From Ancalomicrobiaceae bacterium S20 (lineage in GTDB: Bacteria; Pseudomonadota; Alphaproteobacteria; Rhizobiales; Ancalomicrobiaceae), in assembly GCA_040269895.1 (NCBI GenBank), contig CP158568.1:3194716-3258715 (forward strand): DNA of 64,000 nt. The letters are read 5' to 3'. The translations under genes were made by a program, and so were the position numbers. This document shows, in pieces, positions 45,613-54,958 of this stretch. The notes under the pieces are model-generated. The model was given only the letters and a program-made list of their open reading frames with translations, was not told where the DNA came from and ran no database searches. The number at the start of each line of letters is the position of its first letter. The first letter of the stretch is position 1.

Positions 45613-46841
45613 CAGGGTGTCTCCTTGAACAGCACTTCGCGATCGACCGCGAAATTGGCCAGAAGCGGCAGGCAGCCGGCGCCGATCTCGCGGGCACGGG
45701 CGCCGATCGAGCCGGGCAGCACCGAGACCGGCGACAGGCCCTGGCGATCGAAGCGGTCGAGCGCGGCGGCGACGGCCTCGACGAGTCGGTCGCGCACGCG
45801 CGCCGGGAAGGCGCCGTCGAGGACCACGGCCTGGACGTCGAGCACGGCAGTCGCGGCCGTCACCGTGAAGGCGAGGCTCTGCGCGGCCTCGGCGATCCAG
45901 GCCTCGAGTTCGGCCTCGGCCTCCTCCCAGGCGTCCGGATCCTCCCAGAGCCAGCCGGTCGTCCGGCCGGCGGCGGTCAGGCGCTCCTCGAGCTTGTAGA
46001 GCGAGGCGGTGCGGATCAGCTGCTGGACGCCGCCGGCGCCGTCGGGCACCGGCATCGAGCCGAGCGCGGCGGCATTGCCGGCGCGGCCCGGCACCAGCGT
46101 GCCGTTGAGAACGAGACCGCCGCCGGCAAAGGAGCCGATGAACAGATAGAGGAAATCGAGCACGCCGCCGTGCTCGCCGAACACGAGTTCGGCCGCGCAA
46201 GCCGCCGTCGCATCGTTGCAGACGTAGACGGGCCGGCCGAGCGTCTCGGCGAGATCGGCGCGCAGGTCGGTGCGGCGCCAGACCTCCAGCGCGCCGGGCG
46301 GACTGCCGACTTCGTAAGCCCAGTTCCAGAGCTCGTGCGGGGTGCCGATGCCGAGGCCGACGACGCGGTCGAGCTGGGCCTCGGTCAGGGTCGCATCCAT
46401 GCGCGCGACGCTGTCGCGGGCGAAGGCGATCAGGCGCTCGGGCAATGGATAAGCATAGGTCGTGTGGGCGCGCTGGACGAGCTTGCCGTCGAAGCCGACC
46501 AGCACGAGATCGGCCGACCGGCGGCCGACCTTGAGGCCGTAGGCATAGGCGCCTTCCGGATTGAGCGAGAACGGCACCGACGGCTGGCCGACCCGGCCGC
46601 GCATCGGTTCTTCCTTGCGCAGGAGCCCGTCGGCCTCGAGCTGGTTGACGATCACGGTCGCGGTCTGCGGCGACAGGCCGGTCAGGCGGGCCAGCTCGGC
46701 CTTCGGCAGCGCACGGTGCCGCCTGACCAGCGACAGGACCAGCCGCTCGTTGTAGAGGCGCACGCCGCTCTGACTGGTGCCACGGACGGGATCGCCCGGT
46801 CGGAACCGTCCCTCGCCGGACGGGCCGCTCGCCATGCTCAT
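45612..46841 (-). CDS. ROK family transcriptional repressor
   Basis: A regulator of about 409 residues. The N-terminal winged helix is seen in LVRRHRALPKAELARLTGLSPQTATVIVNQLEADGLLRKE (outline), the ROK sugar-binding/kinase-like part in VVGLGIGTPHELW, YVCNDATAACAAELVFG and FLYLFIGSFAGGGLVLNG. The usual zinc cysteine cluster of ROK kinases is not evident. GGAGGAAG upstream supports ATG at 46841; a GTG at 46865 is an alternative. It is divergent from frcBCA, and the gap has a large AT-rich palindrome, so it likely represses frcBCA until its sugar is present. Confidence 0.92.
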   Translation of the reverse strand: MSMASGPSGEGRFRPGDPVRGTSQSGVRLYNERLVLSLVRRHRALPKAELARLTGLSPQTATVIVNQLEADGLLRKEEPMRGRVGQPSVPFSLNPEGAYAYGLKVGRRSADLVLVGFDGKLVQRAHTTYAYPLPERLIAFARDSVARMDATLTEAQLDRVVGLGIGTPHELWNWAYEVGSPPGALEVWRRTDLRADLAETLGRPVYVCNDATAACAAELVFGEHGGVLDFLYLFIGSFAGGGLVLNGTLVPGRAGNAAALGSMPVPDGAGGVQQLIRTASLYKLEERLTAAGRTTGWLWEDPDAWEEAEAELEAWIAEAAQSLAFTVTAATAVLDVQAVVLDGAFPARVRDRLVEAVAAALDRFDRQGLSPVSVLPGSIGARAREIGAGCLPLLANFAVDREVLFKETP

Positions 46842-46951
46842 GGGTCCGACTTCCTCCCTCGCCACCCGTTCTCGACCTCGTCCGCGAACTTAGCGGGTGG
46901 CCGGCGGATCGGTCGATCTCTCAAGGAGCATGATCCGGGTTACCCCTTGGG

Positions 46952-46983
46952 TCAATAGTAAATCAGATGGATTTATTTATTGA
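46952..46983. promoter_or_regulatory. AT-rich inverted repeat, candidate ROK operator
   Basis: TCAATAGTAAATC (46952-46964) and GATTTATTTATTGA (46970-46983) are near-perfect inverted repeats around AGATG. The arms stand out as AT-rich in a GC-rich genome. ROK repressors such as NagC, Mlc and XylR bind AT-rich palindromes with TTATTT/AAATAA halves, so this is the likely operator between the ROK gene and frcB. Confidence 0.7.
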
Positions 46984-47113
46984 CAGGCACGAGGGGCCGT
47001 GGCACCCCTAGATGCGATCGAAGGTGGCGCAACCCGCGACCGACGACACGAGAAGGGCTCTCGAAATGCTCTTCCAAGAGGCGAGAAGCCCGCCATATCC
47101 AGGGAGGAATTCG

Positions 47114-48148
47114 ATGATTTCCGCGACCAACGCGCTCCGTGGCGCGCTTCTCGGCGCTGCCGCGCTCGTCGTTCTCGGCGCCGGCTCGGCCAACGCCGCC
47201 GGCGTGAGCGCCTGCCTGATCACCAAGACCGACACCAATCCCTTCTTCGTCAAGATGAAGGAAGGCGCGACCGCCAAGGCCAAGGAACTCGGCGTCGAGC
47301 TCAAGGCCTATGCCGGCAAGATCGACGGCGACAGCGAGAGCCAGGTCGCCGCGATCGAGAGCTGCATCGCCGACGGCGCCAAGGGCATCCTGATCACCGC
47401 CTCGGACACCAAGGGCATCGTCCCGTCGGTCAAGAAGGCGCGTGACGCTGGCCTGCTCGTCATCGCGCTCGACACGCCCCTCGATCCGGCCAATTCCGCC
47501 GACGCCACCTTCGCCACCGACAACCTGCTCGCCGGCAAGCTGATCGGCCAGTGGGCCGCGGCCACCCTCGGTGACAAGGCGAAGTCGGCCAAGGTCGGCT
47601 TCCTCGACCTGACGCCGTCGCAGCCGACCGTCGACGTGCTGCGCGACCAGGGCTTCATGATCGGCTTCGGCATCGACCCGAAGGATCCGAACAAGATCGG
47701 CGACGAGACCGATCCGCGCATCGTCGGTCACGACGTGACCAACGGCAACGAGGAGGGCGGCCGCAAGGCTATGGAGAACCTCCTCCAGAAGGATCCGGAC
47801 ATCAACGTCATCCACACGATCAACGAGCCGGCAGCGGTCGGCGCCTATCAGGCGCTCAAGGCCGTCGGCAAGGAAAAGGACGTGCTGATCGTGTCGGTCG
47901 ACGGCGGCTGCCCGGGCGTGAAGGCCGTGCAGGCGGGCCAGATCGGCGCCACCTCGCAGCAGTATCCGCTGCTGATGGCCTCGCTCGGCATCGAGGCGAT
48001 CAAGAAGTGGGCCGACAGCAAGGTCAAGCCGGAGCCGACCCCGGGCAAGACCTTCTTCGACACGGGCGTGAACCTCGTGACCGATAAGCCGGCGAAGGGC
48101 GTCGAGTCGATCGACGTCAAGACCGGCCTCGCCAAGTGCTGGGGCTGA
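47114..48148 (+). CDS. frcB: Sugar ABC transporter, periplasmic binding protein (FrcB-like)
   Basis: The 344-residue product has a signal peptide (to about ANAA, residue 29) and a family-1 periplasmic sugar-binding domain: [57 protein letters not shown], and [19 protein letters not shown]. The best fit I know is FrcB of the rhizobial fructose/ribose/mannose system. AGGGAGGA precedes the ATG at 47114; an in-frame upstream ATG at 47012 lacks support. First gene of frcBCA, with about 110 bases before frcC. Confidence 0.9.
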   Translation: MISATNALRGALLGAAALVVLGAGSANAAGVSACLITKTDTNPFFVKMKEGATAKAKELGVELKAYAGKIDGDSESQVAAIESCIADGAKGILITASDTKGIVPSVKKARDAGLLVIALDTPLDPANSADATFATDNLLAGKLIGQWAAATLGDKAKSAKVGFLDLTPSQPTVDVLRDQGFMIGFGIDPKDPNKIGDETDPRIVGHDVTNGNEEGGRKAMENLLQKDPDINVIHTINEPAAVGAYQALKAVGKEKDVLIVSVDGGCPGVKAVQAGQIGATSQQYPLLMASLGIEAIKKWADSKVKPEPTPGKTFFDTGVNLVTDKPAKGVESIDVKTGLAKCWG

Positions 48149-48259
48149 TCCGGCACCACCGCACCGCCTGAACGGTACGTTGCATCTCCTCCGGCGCAGT
48201 CTCATGCTGCGCCGGAGACGAGAAGGCCGTGCAATCGGCCCCGCCCGGGAGGACCATCC

Positions 48260-49321
48260 ATGAGCCAGGCGCAAGAATTCGAGAAGGTGATCGAGAAGAG
48301 CGACAAGACCGTCGCCTCCTTCGAGACGCACCGCTCGCCGCTCCGGCGCATCCAGCATTTCCTGCATTCGACGCCGTCGGCGATCCCGCTGATCGTGCTG
48401 GTCGTCGCGATCGCGGTGTTTGGCCTCCTCAAGGGCGAACGCTTCTTCTCGTCCTACACGCTGACGCTGATCTTGCAGCAGATCGCCGTGGTCGGCATTC
48501 TCGGCGCCGCGCAGACGCTGGTGATCCTGACCGCCGGCATCGACCTGTCGATCGGCGTGATCATGGTCATCTCGTCGGTGATCATGGGCAATTGCGTGCT
48601 GACCTACGGCCTGCCGGCGCCGCTGGCGATCGCGATCGGCCTCGGGGTCGGCGCCTTCTGCGGCGCGCTCAACGGCGTGCTCGTCGCCTACATGAAGCTG
48701 CCGCCGTTCATCGTGACGCTCGGCACCTGGAATATCGTCATGGCGACGAACTTCATCTATTCCGCCAACAACACGCTGCGCGAGGCCGACATCGCCGCCG
48801 CCACGCCGTGGCTGCACGTGTTCGGCACCAGCTTCAAGGTCGGATCGGCGGTGCTGACACTCGGCGTCCTCGGCATGGTCGTGCTGATCCTGACGCTCTG
48901 GTACGTGCTGCACCAGACCGCCTGGGGCCGGCATCTCTACGCGGTCGGCGACGACCCGAACGCGGCCGAACTGTCGGGCGTCCGGGTCAATCGCATGCTC
49001 GTATCGGTCTATGCGCTGGCCGGCCTGATCGCCGCCTTCGCCGCCTGGGTCTCGATCGGCCGCAACGGCTCGATCTCGCCCTCGGCCGCGGTGACCGACT
49101 ACAACCTGCAGGCCATTACGGCCGCGGTGATCGGCGGCATCTCGCTGTTCGGCGGGCGCGGCTCGATCCTCGGCACGCTGTTCGGCACGTTGATCGTCGG
49201 CGTCGTGTCGATGGGCCTCAACATGCTCGGCGCCGACCCGCAGTGGAAAGTGTTCCTGACCGGTGTCCTGATCATCTCGGCGGTGGCCGTCGATCAGTGG
49301 ATCAGAAAGGTGAGCGCGTGA
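48260..49321 (+). CDS. frcC: Sugar ABC transporter, permease (FrcC-like)
   Basis: A 353-residue membrane protein of the RbsC/FrcC class with 8-10 spans. LVILTAGIDLSIGVIMVISSV and the EAA-like loop GRHLYAVGDDPNAAELSGV are characteristic, as is GRNGSISPSAAVTDYNLQAI. A long cytoplasmic N-terminus (about 40 residues) precedes the first span. Its stop shares one base with the ATPase start (TGATG), so the two are coupled. Confidence 0.92.
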   Translation: MSQAQEFEKVIEKSDKTVASFETHRSPLRRIQHFLHSTPSAIPLIVLVVAIAVFGLLKGERFFSSYTLTLILQQIAVVGILGAAQTLVILTAGIDLSIGVIMVISSVIMGNCVLTYGLPAPLAIAIGLGVGAFCGALNGVLVAYMKLPPFIVTLGTWNIVMATNFIYSANNTLREADIAAATPWLHVFGTSFKVGSAVLTLGVLGMVVLILTLWYVLHQTAWGRHLYAVGDDPNAAELSGVRVNRMLVSVYALAGLIAAFAAWVSIGRNGSISPSAAVTDYNLQAITAAVIGGISLFGGRGSILGTLFGTLIVGVVSMGLNMLGADPQWKVFLTGVLIISAVAVDQWIRKVSA

Positions 49322-50103
49322 TGACTGCGACCCCGATCCTCTCCGCCCGCGGTCTCGTCAAGCGCTACGGCCGCGTGACCGCCCTCGACCATTGCGACTT
49401 CGACCTGATGCCCGGCGAGATCCTCGCCGTGATCGGCGACAACGGCGCCGGCAAGTCGTCGCTGATCCGCGCGCTGTCCGGCGCGATGACGCCGGACGAG
49501 GGCGTCATCGAGCTCGACGGCCAGCCGGTGAAGTTCGCCTCGCCGCTCGAGGCGCGCGGTGCCGGCATCGAGACCGTCTACCAGAACCTCGCGCTGTCGC
49601 CGGCGCTGTCGATCGTCGACAACATGTTCCTCGGCCGCGAACTGAGGAAGCCGGGTCCGCTCGGACAGTACCTGCGCATGCTCGATCGTCCGGCCATGCG
49701 CAAGTTCGCCCGCGACAAGCTCAACGAGCTCGGCCTGATGACGATCCAGAACATCGATCAGGCGGTCGAGACGCTGTCGGGCGGCCAGCGCCAGGGCGTC
49801 GCCGTGGCACGCGCCGCGGCGTTCGGCTCGCGCGTCGTGATCCTCGACGAGCCGACGGCCGCGCTCGGCGTCAAGGAGAGCCGGCGCGTGCTCGAACTGA
49901 TCCAGGACGTCAAGCGGCGCGGGCTGCCGATCGTGCTGATCAGCCACAACATGCCGCATGTGTTCGAACTGGCCGACCGGATCCACATCCATCGGCTCGG
50001 CAAGCGGCTCTGCATCGTCGACCCGAAGAAGATCTCGATGTCGGACGCCGTCGCCATGATGACGGGCGCCCTGGCGCCGCCGAGCGAGGCGCTGGCGGCC
50101 TGA
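49321..50103 (+). CDS. frcA: Sugar ABC transporter, ATP-binding protein (FrcA-like)
   Basis: The 260-residue ATPase has Walker A GDNGAGKSS, Q-loop VYQNLALSPALSIVDNMF, signature LSGGQRQGVAVARAA and Walker B VVILDEPTAAL. It has a single ATPase domain, as in FrcA, unlike the duplicated RbsA/XylG type, so it must work as a homodimer. It is the last gene of frcBCA. The downstream gap to 50200 has no clear terminator. Confidence 0.92.
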   Translation: MTATPILSARGLVKRYGRVTALDHCDFDLMPGEILAVIGDNGAGKSSLIRALSGAMTPDEGVIELDGQPVKFASPLEARGAGIETVYQNLALSPALSIVDNMFLGRELRKPGPLGQYLRMLDRPAMRKFARDKLNELGLMTIQNIDQAVETLSGGQRQGVAVARAAAFGSRVVILDEPTAALGVKESRRVLELIQDVKRRGLPIVLISHNMPHVFELADRIHIHRLGKRLCIVDPKKISMSDAVAMMTGALAPPSEALAA

Positions 50104-50160
50104 CGCCGGCGGCTCGTCACAACCATCGCGATTCTTCTTTCCTATTTTCCCGTCCCCTGT

Positions 50161-50175
50161 TTAACTGGTCATTAA
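50161..50175 (+). promoter_or_regulatory. CtrA-type site upstream of the lipoprotein gene
   Basis: TTAA-CTGGTCA-TTAA is an exact TTAA-N7-TTAA CtrA full site. It ends 25 bases before the start codon at 50201, in an AT-rich patch, a position typical of promoter control by CtrA. Confidence 0.55.
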
Positions 50176-50200
50176 TATCAGTTCTCCGGGGGGCGGGGAC

Positions 50201-51169
50201 ATGGTCCGGGTGAGGAAAGCGGCCCGACTGCTGGCGATCTCGTTGACGATCGTCACGAGCGGATGCAGTGCGGACAGTTTCGACAAGCGTTATGGCATCA
50301 AGCCCACGCTCGACGCCGCCGATGTCAAAGCAGCCACACAGAACAAGACCGGCGTTCTGCTCGCGCTCGCCGAAGACGCAGGCGTCGGTTATCCGACCTT
50401 TACGCGTGACTATTATCTGATCGCCGAAGCGGGCTTCAATTACATCGACGATCAGTGCAACGCCTATTTCGACCAGCTGTTCTACCTAGACCGCAAGCGG
50501 GAGGCGCTGAAGAGCGGCGTGGCCTCCTTCGGACAGACCACCAACGCGATCCTGCAACTGACCGGCGCCAGCAAGCTGTCGATCGGCGTCGTCGCCCAGG
50601 CCTTCGGTCTCGCCTACAACATGACCGACGTCGTGACCGGCACGTACCTCTACCAGCTGCCGCCCGCGACCACGCAGAGCTTCGTCAAGCAGCTTCAGAC
50701 CGTGTTCCGCAAGGATCTCGCCAGCCGGCCGGGTGATATTTCCAACCCGACCTCGGCGTATCACGCGATCCAGCAGTATCTCGACCTCTGCCTGCCGCCG
50801 ACGATCGAGGCCAATATCGTCAAGCACTTGAGCTCGGCAACGGTGGTTTCAACCGGTACCGGAACCGGCGTCACCGTGATGAGCGCCACGACGCCGGCGA
50901 CCGTGCCGGCGACGGAGCAGCCTCCGCGGACCAACACGGCACAGGTCACGGTTTCGGTCGCATCGAACGCGGATCTCCAGAGCCAATACGACGGCCTGTG
51001 CAAACGGGTCCGCGCGGTGCAGGCCCGGCTCTCGCGGTATCAGGCCGACCCGAATCCGCCCGCCAACAACGCAGTGCTCATCGCCAGTGCCGAGAAGGCG
51101 CTGACCACGCTCACGGCCGCGCAATCCGCGTTGCAGACACGCTCGACGGCGAAGCTCGTCTGCCACTGA
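50201..51169 (+). CDS. Lipoprotein of unknown function
   Basis: The 322-residue product has a lipoprotein signal (LLAISLTIVTSGCSADS, lipid-modified Cys22). The mature part has a helical first two thirds with paired cysteines (IDDQCNAYF; YLDLCLPP), a Ser/Thr/Pro/Val-rich low-complexity linker (about 215-250, TVVSTGTGTGVTVMSATTP), and a C-terminal coiled segment (LQSQYDGLCKRVRAVQARLSRY) ending in Cys-His. I do not recognise the family. It is followed 54 bases later by the SAGC-motif protein on the same strand, and the two are probably an operon under the CtrA-type site. Confidence 0.8.
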   Translation: MVRVRKAARLLAISLTIVTSGCSADSFDKRYGIKPTLDAADVKAATQNKTGVLLALAEDAGVGYPTFTRDYYLIAEAGFNYIDDQCNAYFDQLFYLDRKREALKSGVASFGQTTNAILQLTGASKLSIGVVAQAFGLAYNMTDVVTGTYLYQLPPATTQSFVKQLQTVFRKDLASRPGDISNPTSAYHAIQQYLDLCLPPTIEANIVKHLSSATVVSTGTGTGVTVMSATTPATVPATEQPPRTNTAQVTVSVASNADLQSQYDGLCKRVRAVQARLSRYQADPNPPANNAVLIASAEKALTTLTAAQSALQTRSTAKLVCH

Positions 51170-51223
51170 CGATCGGCGCCTCATCGAACACGACGATGTC
51201 TTCGCCAAGAGGGGGATCCCGCC

Positions 51224-53014
51224 ATGCCAGGGCAATGGATGGGTAGATCCGATATCGACGTACTAGGCGACCCGGATGGTGGCGACAAGATTTTCGCGCT
51301 GCCGGCCGGCACGGCGGTCACGATCATCGTCGACGCCGGCGAAGCGGTCGACGGCGACGGCGTCACCTTCGTCGAGATCCTGACCGGCGACGGTCTCGCC
51401 GGCTGGGTGCCGCGGGCGGCACTGGTGCTCGCGCCGGATCCGCTCGGCGGGTCGTCCTCGACGGGCACGAACACAACGGGCGGGGCAGCAGGAGGCGCCA
51501 CCGGCGGAGGGACGGGAGGCGGCCAGACCGGCGGCGCCCAGACCGGCGGCACCCAGACCGGTGCCGGTCCGTTCCGGGCACTGGTCGCCGGCGGCTCGTT
51601 CTCGTCCGACCCGTACGACCGCAAGGTTCCGGTCGCGATCCGCTGCAACAATGCCGGCGCGATCAACGCGAGCGACTGGATCAAGGCCCTGCCCGGCTAC
51701 ATCGCTCGGGCCGAGACCACGCCCGGCAACAAGACCGCAATCTTCTCGGCACCGGAATATGGCGTCGCCGCCTGGTGGCTGCTGCTTCAGCGCTATGCAG
51801 GCAAGGGCGTGACGACGCTGCAGGACATCATCGACACCTATGGCGGCGGGCAGAACTATTCCGAGTATGTCGGGTTCGTCGCGAAGAAGACCGGCTTTGC
51901 GCTCACCAAGCCAATCCCGCTCAAGGGCGGCGACGCCGATCTGCTCGCCTTTGCCAAGGCCATGTTCCATTACGAGGCGGGCCGCGCCACGCCGCTGCTC
52001 GACGCCCAGATCCTCTATGGCTTCGCGCTCGGCCGCGGCGAGACGGGCGCGCCGCCGGCGGTCGCCACCGGCCGCGGCTGCGAGAAGACCGAGACGCAAC
52101 CGGTCTGGACGGAGATCGTGGTTCCGCCGCCGGCGCCGACGGGCACCTTGCCGGACACGCGGTCGATGGATGGCGTCAAGGCCTTGCAGGCCATCCTGAT
52201 CCGCCTCGGCTACCTCGATCCGCCGGCCGATGGCGCGTTCGGCCGGGTGTCGCGCTGGGCGCTCCGGACTTTCGCGGCCGATCGCGGGCTGTCGCTGACC
52301 CTGCCGGGGGGCGATCTCGATCCGAGCACGAACCTGATCGACGCTCCGCTCGCGGCGGCTCTCGCGGCAGCGCAGCCGCTGCCGCTCGTCCCGGGCACCG
52401 ATCTCGCGGGGCTGATCGTCAAGGCCATGCTCAAGAGCGGCTACTGGATCGCGCGGCATCCGAGCTGCGTGAACATCGTCTATGTCGAGGGCATGGGCCT
52501 CGACGAAAAGCCGAACGACAATCGCAACAACGCCTTCAACGACCTCCGAATCGTGTTCCGGGTCGGCGCCGACGGCGTGCCGCGCATCGAGGGCAAATGG
52601 GACGGCACCACGGAGCCGGGCAAGCACTTCACCGATGAGCCCATGGATCCCGGCGGGGCTTTCCACATCAAGTTCCAGCAGTACAAGGCCTGGTGCCACG
52701 GCACCCATCATGGCCACGAGGCGCTGGTGCAGGTCGGCGACATCGAGGGTTATCGCGACCCGCACAAGACCTACAAACGGGACTACACCTACCCCGTCCA
52801 CGGCTCCGGCTTCGGCGTGAACCAGCACTGGGGCTATGATCTGCCGGTCAACGACCTGAAGAACTCCAGCGCCGGCTGCCTGGTCGGGCGCACGACCGCC
52901 GGCCATCGCGCCTTCATGGCGCTGGTCAAGGCCGATGCACGTTTCGTCGCCTCGCCGACCTACCGGTTCATGACCGCGATCATGCCGGCAGGTGATCTGA
53001 AGCCCACGTCATAG
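51224..53014 (+). CDS. Modular peptidoglycan-active protein with C-terminal SAGC domain
   Basis: The 596-residue product reads as modules. An SH3-like domain spans 1-70 (VEILTGDGLAGWVPRAALVL). A Gly/Thr/Gln-rich linker follows (76-115). A domain at about 135-235 (IRCNNAGAINASDW, SAPEYGVAAWWLLLQRYAGKG) resembles phage virion/muramidase-type segments. A peptidoglycan-binding domain spans about 305-360 (VKALQAILIRLGYLDPPADGAFG). The C-terminal domain of about 200 residues has VNIVYVEGMGLD, HEALVQVG, VNQHWGYDLP and SSAGCLVGR. The SAGC cysteine with the nearby His recalls L,D-transpeptidase-type active sites; that is inference. No signal peptide is visible. It overlaps convergent xylB by 6 bases. 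Confidence 0.8.
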   Translation: MPGQWMGRSDIDVLGDPDGGDKIFALPAGTAVTIIVDAGEAVDGDGVTFVEILTGDGLAGWVPRAALVLAPDPLGGSSSTGTNTTGGAAGGATGGGTGGGQTGGAQTGGTQTGAGPFRALVAGGSFSSDPYDRKVPVAIRCNNAGAINASDWIKALPGYIARAETTPGNKTAIFSAPEYGVAAWWLLLQRYAGKGVTTLQDIIDTYGGGQNYSEYVGFVAKKTGFALTKPIPLKGGDADLLAFAKAMFHYEAGRATPLLDAQILYGFALGRGETGAPPAVATGRGCEKTETQPVWTEIVVPPPAPTGTLPDTRSMDGVKALQAILIRLGYLDPPADGAFGRVSRWALRTFAADRGLSLTLPGGDLDPSTNLIDAPLAAALAAAQPLPLVPGTDLAGLIVKAMLKSGYWIARHPSCVNIVYVEGMGLDEKPNDNRNNAFNDLRIVFRVGADGVPRIEGKWDGTTEPGKHFTDEPMDPGGAFHIKFQQYKAWCHGTHHGHEALVQVGDIEGYRDPHKTYKRDYTYPVHGSGFGVNQHWGYDLPVNDLKNSSAGCLVGRTTAGHRAFMALVKADARFVASPTYRFMTAIMPAGDLKPTS

Positions 53015-54484
53015 CTGCGCAAACTCGGGGCGGAGCGCCGCATAGAGCCGGCGGAACCGGGCGACGCGCGGCGCATAGGCATCGCGCAGTGCCGGATCGG
53101 GCCGGATCTCGGCCTCGACCGGCGGCCGCAGGCAGACCGATTCCGGCGGCTCGCCGGTCGCCGCCAGCCGGGCGAGCATGGCCGCGCCGAAGGCCGGGCC
53201 CTTGTCGCCGCCGGCGAGTTTCAGGACCGGGCGGTCGAGCACCGCGGCGATCATCTCCAGCCACAGCCGGCTGCGCGCGCCGCCGCCGACCGCCGCGACC
53301 GCGCCGATCTCGGTGCCGCCGCCGACGAGCGCATCGCGCGCGTCCGCGAAGGTGAAGGCGACGCCCTCCATCACCGCACGGGCGATGTCGAGCGCATCGG
53401 TCGCGGCCGAAAGGCCGAAGAACACGCCGCGCGCGTGCGGATCGTCGTGCGGTGTCCGTTCGCCGGTCAGGTAGGGCAGAAACGTGACCGGTGACGGGCC
53501 GGTCGCGCGGGCCTCGACCGCGGCGACGAGATCGCCGACCGGGCGGCCGAGCACGTCCGCCGCCCAGGCGAGCGCCGAGGCGCCGTTCAGCATCGCCGCC
53601 ATCTGGAACCAGCGGCCGGGCAATGCATGCGCGAAGGCATGGACCAGCGCGGCGACATTCGGCCGATAGGACGCGGTCGAGGCAAACAACTGCGCCGAGG
53701 TGCCGAGCGACAGGATAGTGTCGCCCTCGTCGATCGCCCCGACGCCGAGCGCGCCGGCGGCCGCGTCGCCGGCACCGCCGGCGACCGGAATGCCGGCGTC
53801 GAGACCCCAACGCCTGGCAATCTCGGGGCTGAGGCGACCGGAGACGGCCGAACCTTCGACGATCCGCGGCAGCTTGCTTCGCGCCAGGCCGACGGCGGCC
53901 AGCGCCGCCTCGTCCCAATCGCGGCGTGCCTCGTCGAGCAGCCAGGCGCCGGCGGCGTCGCACGGGTCGGTCGCGTGCTCGCCGGTCAGTTTCAGGCGGA
54001 TGTAATCCTTGGGCAGGACCAGCATCGACAGCCGGTCGAGGCTCGCCGGTTCGTGACGGGCGAGCCAGAGCAGTTTCGGCGCGACGAAGCCGGCCATCGG
54101 CTTGACGCCGAGACGCAGGGCGAGATCGGGGCGGGTGGCGGCGAGATCCGCCGCGTCCGTATGGGCGCGACCATCGTTCCAGAGGATGGCGGGACGCAGC
54201 GGCCGGTCGTCGGCGCCGAGCAGCACGGCGCCGTGCATCTGGCCGGAGAGGCCGATGCCGCCGACGCGGGCAAAGGCACCGGGTGCGGCGTTGGCGAGAC
54301 GGGCGACCGCGGCCTCGACCGCGAGCCACCAGGCGTCCGGATCCTGCTCGGACCATAGCGGCTCGGGATGCGCGATCGCCAGCGGCTCGGCCGCCTCGGC
54401 CAGCGCGTGGCCGTCTGCATCGACGACCAGGGCCTTGACCGCCGAGGTGCCGATATCGATTCCGAGCCAGGTCCGTTCCGCCAC
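53009..54484 (-). CDS. xylB: Xylulokinase
   Basis: The 491-residue FGGY kinase has WLGIDIGTSAVKALVVD, the substrate block GLSGQMHGAVLL, AILWNDGR, GGAGDAAAGALGVGA, and the C-terminal ATP-site GGGARSRLWLEMIAAVL and KGPAFGAAMLA. GQMHG with WNDGR is characteristic of xylulokinases. The start is a GTG at 54484 with GGGGAGGGG upstream. No xylose isomerase or xylose transporter is next to it. It is convergent with the SAGC-motif protein gene. Confidence 0.93.
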   Translation of the reverse strand: MAERTWLGIDIGTSAVKALVVDADGHALAEAAEPLAIAHPEPLWSEQDPDAWWLAVEAAVARLANAAPGAFARVGGIGLSGQMHGAVLLGADDRPLRPAILWNDGRAHTDAADLAATRPDLALRLGVKPMAGFVAPKLLWLARHEPASLDRLSMLVLPKDYIRLKLTGEHATDPCDAAGAWLLDEARRDWDEAALAAVGLARSKLPRIVEGSAVSGRLSPEIARRWGLDAGIPVAGGAGDAAAGALGVGAIDEGDTILSLGTSAQLFASTASYRPNVAALVHAFAHALPGRWFQMAAMLNGASALAWAADVLGRPVGDLVAAVEARATGPSPVTFLPYLTGERTPHDDPHARGVFFGLSAATDALDIARAVMEGVAFTFADARDALVGGGTEIGAVAAVGGGARSRLWLEMIAAVLDRPVLKLAGGDKGPAFGAAMLARLAATGEPPESVCLRPPVEAEIRPDPALRDAYAPRVARFRRLYAALRPEFAQL

Positions 54485-54580
54485 TTCACCCCTCCCCGAT
54501 CGTTTTGCACCCTTTATCGGCAGACCGCGGGGGCGGATCAAGGCGGGGCGGGCGAATGGCTCGATCCCGAAAGCGACCTC

Positions 54581-54612
54581 AAAAATGCGAAGGGGCGGCA
54601 CGAGGCCGCCCC
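54581..54612 (-). terminator. Intrinsic terminator after the DUF1127 gene
   Basis: GGGGCGGC-CTCGT-GCCGCCCC on the minus strand (54612-54592) is followed by TTCGCATTTTT. It lies 31 bases past the DUF1127 stop and about 100 bases before xylB, giving the small gene its own transcript. Confidence 0.85.
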
Positions 54613-54642
54613 TGTCGGGAATTTCGTCCTGAGACGAGGAGA

Positions 54643-54795
54643 TCAGGCGGCCTTGCGGCGGACGATCTCGCGGATCTGACCGCGGGTCAGACCGATATCC
54701 GAGAGCTGGCGATCGTCGAGCGACGAGAGCTGACGAACGGCCTCACGATAGGCGAGGAACTCACGGACCGAGTTGGCGATGTTGCTGATCGACAT
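54643..54795 (-). CDS. DUF1127 small protein
   Basis: The 50-residue product MSISNIANSVREFLAYREAV... ends LSDIGLTRGQIREIVRRKAA, the hallmark of DUF1127 (YjiS-like) proteins. Members in alphaproteobacteria, some of them RNA-binding, affect phosphate, carbon and small-RNA turnover; the role here is unknown. GGAG before the ATG at 54795 fixes the start, which excludes a longer 74-codon frame. A terminator follows. A CtrA-type site lies 164 bases upstream. Confidence 0.92.
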   Translation of the reverse strand: MSISNIANSVREFLAYREAVRQLSSLDDRQLSDIGLTRGQIREIVRRKAA

Positions 54796-54958
54796 AGTTC
54801 TTACTCCGAAATAGGCGTTTTGCCGGATCTGGTGCGCTGCGGCGGCGTTTGCATCGCGCTGCAGCATCTGCGTCTTGAATAGGCAAACTCGTGATCAGAA
54901 GGAAGGCACGAAATTCGGTTTCGGAGCTGCATTTTTTGCATGGCTCATCGGGCATTGG

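Noticed and set aside
50201-53014. The lipoprotein and SAGC-protein genes as a prophage remnant
   Set aside because: No integrase, capsid, tail or holin gene is nearby, base composition is like the neighbours, and a CtrA-type site precedes the pair.
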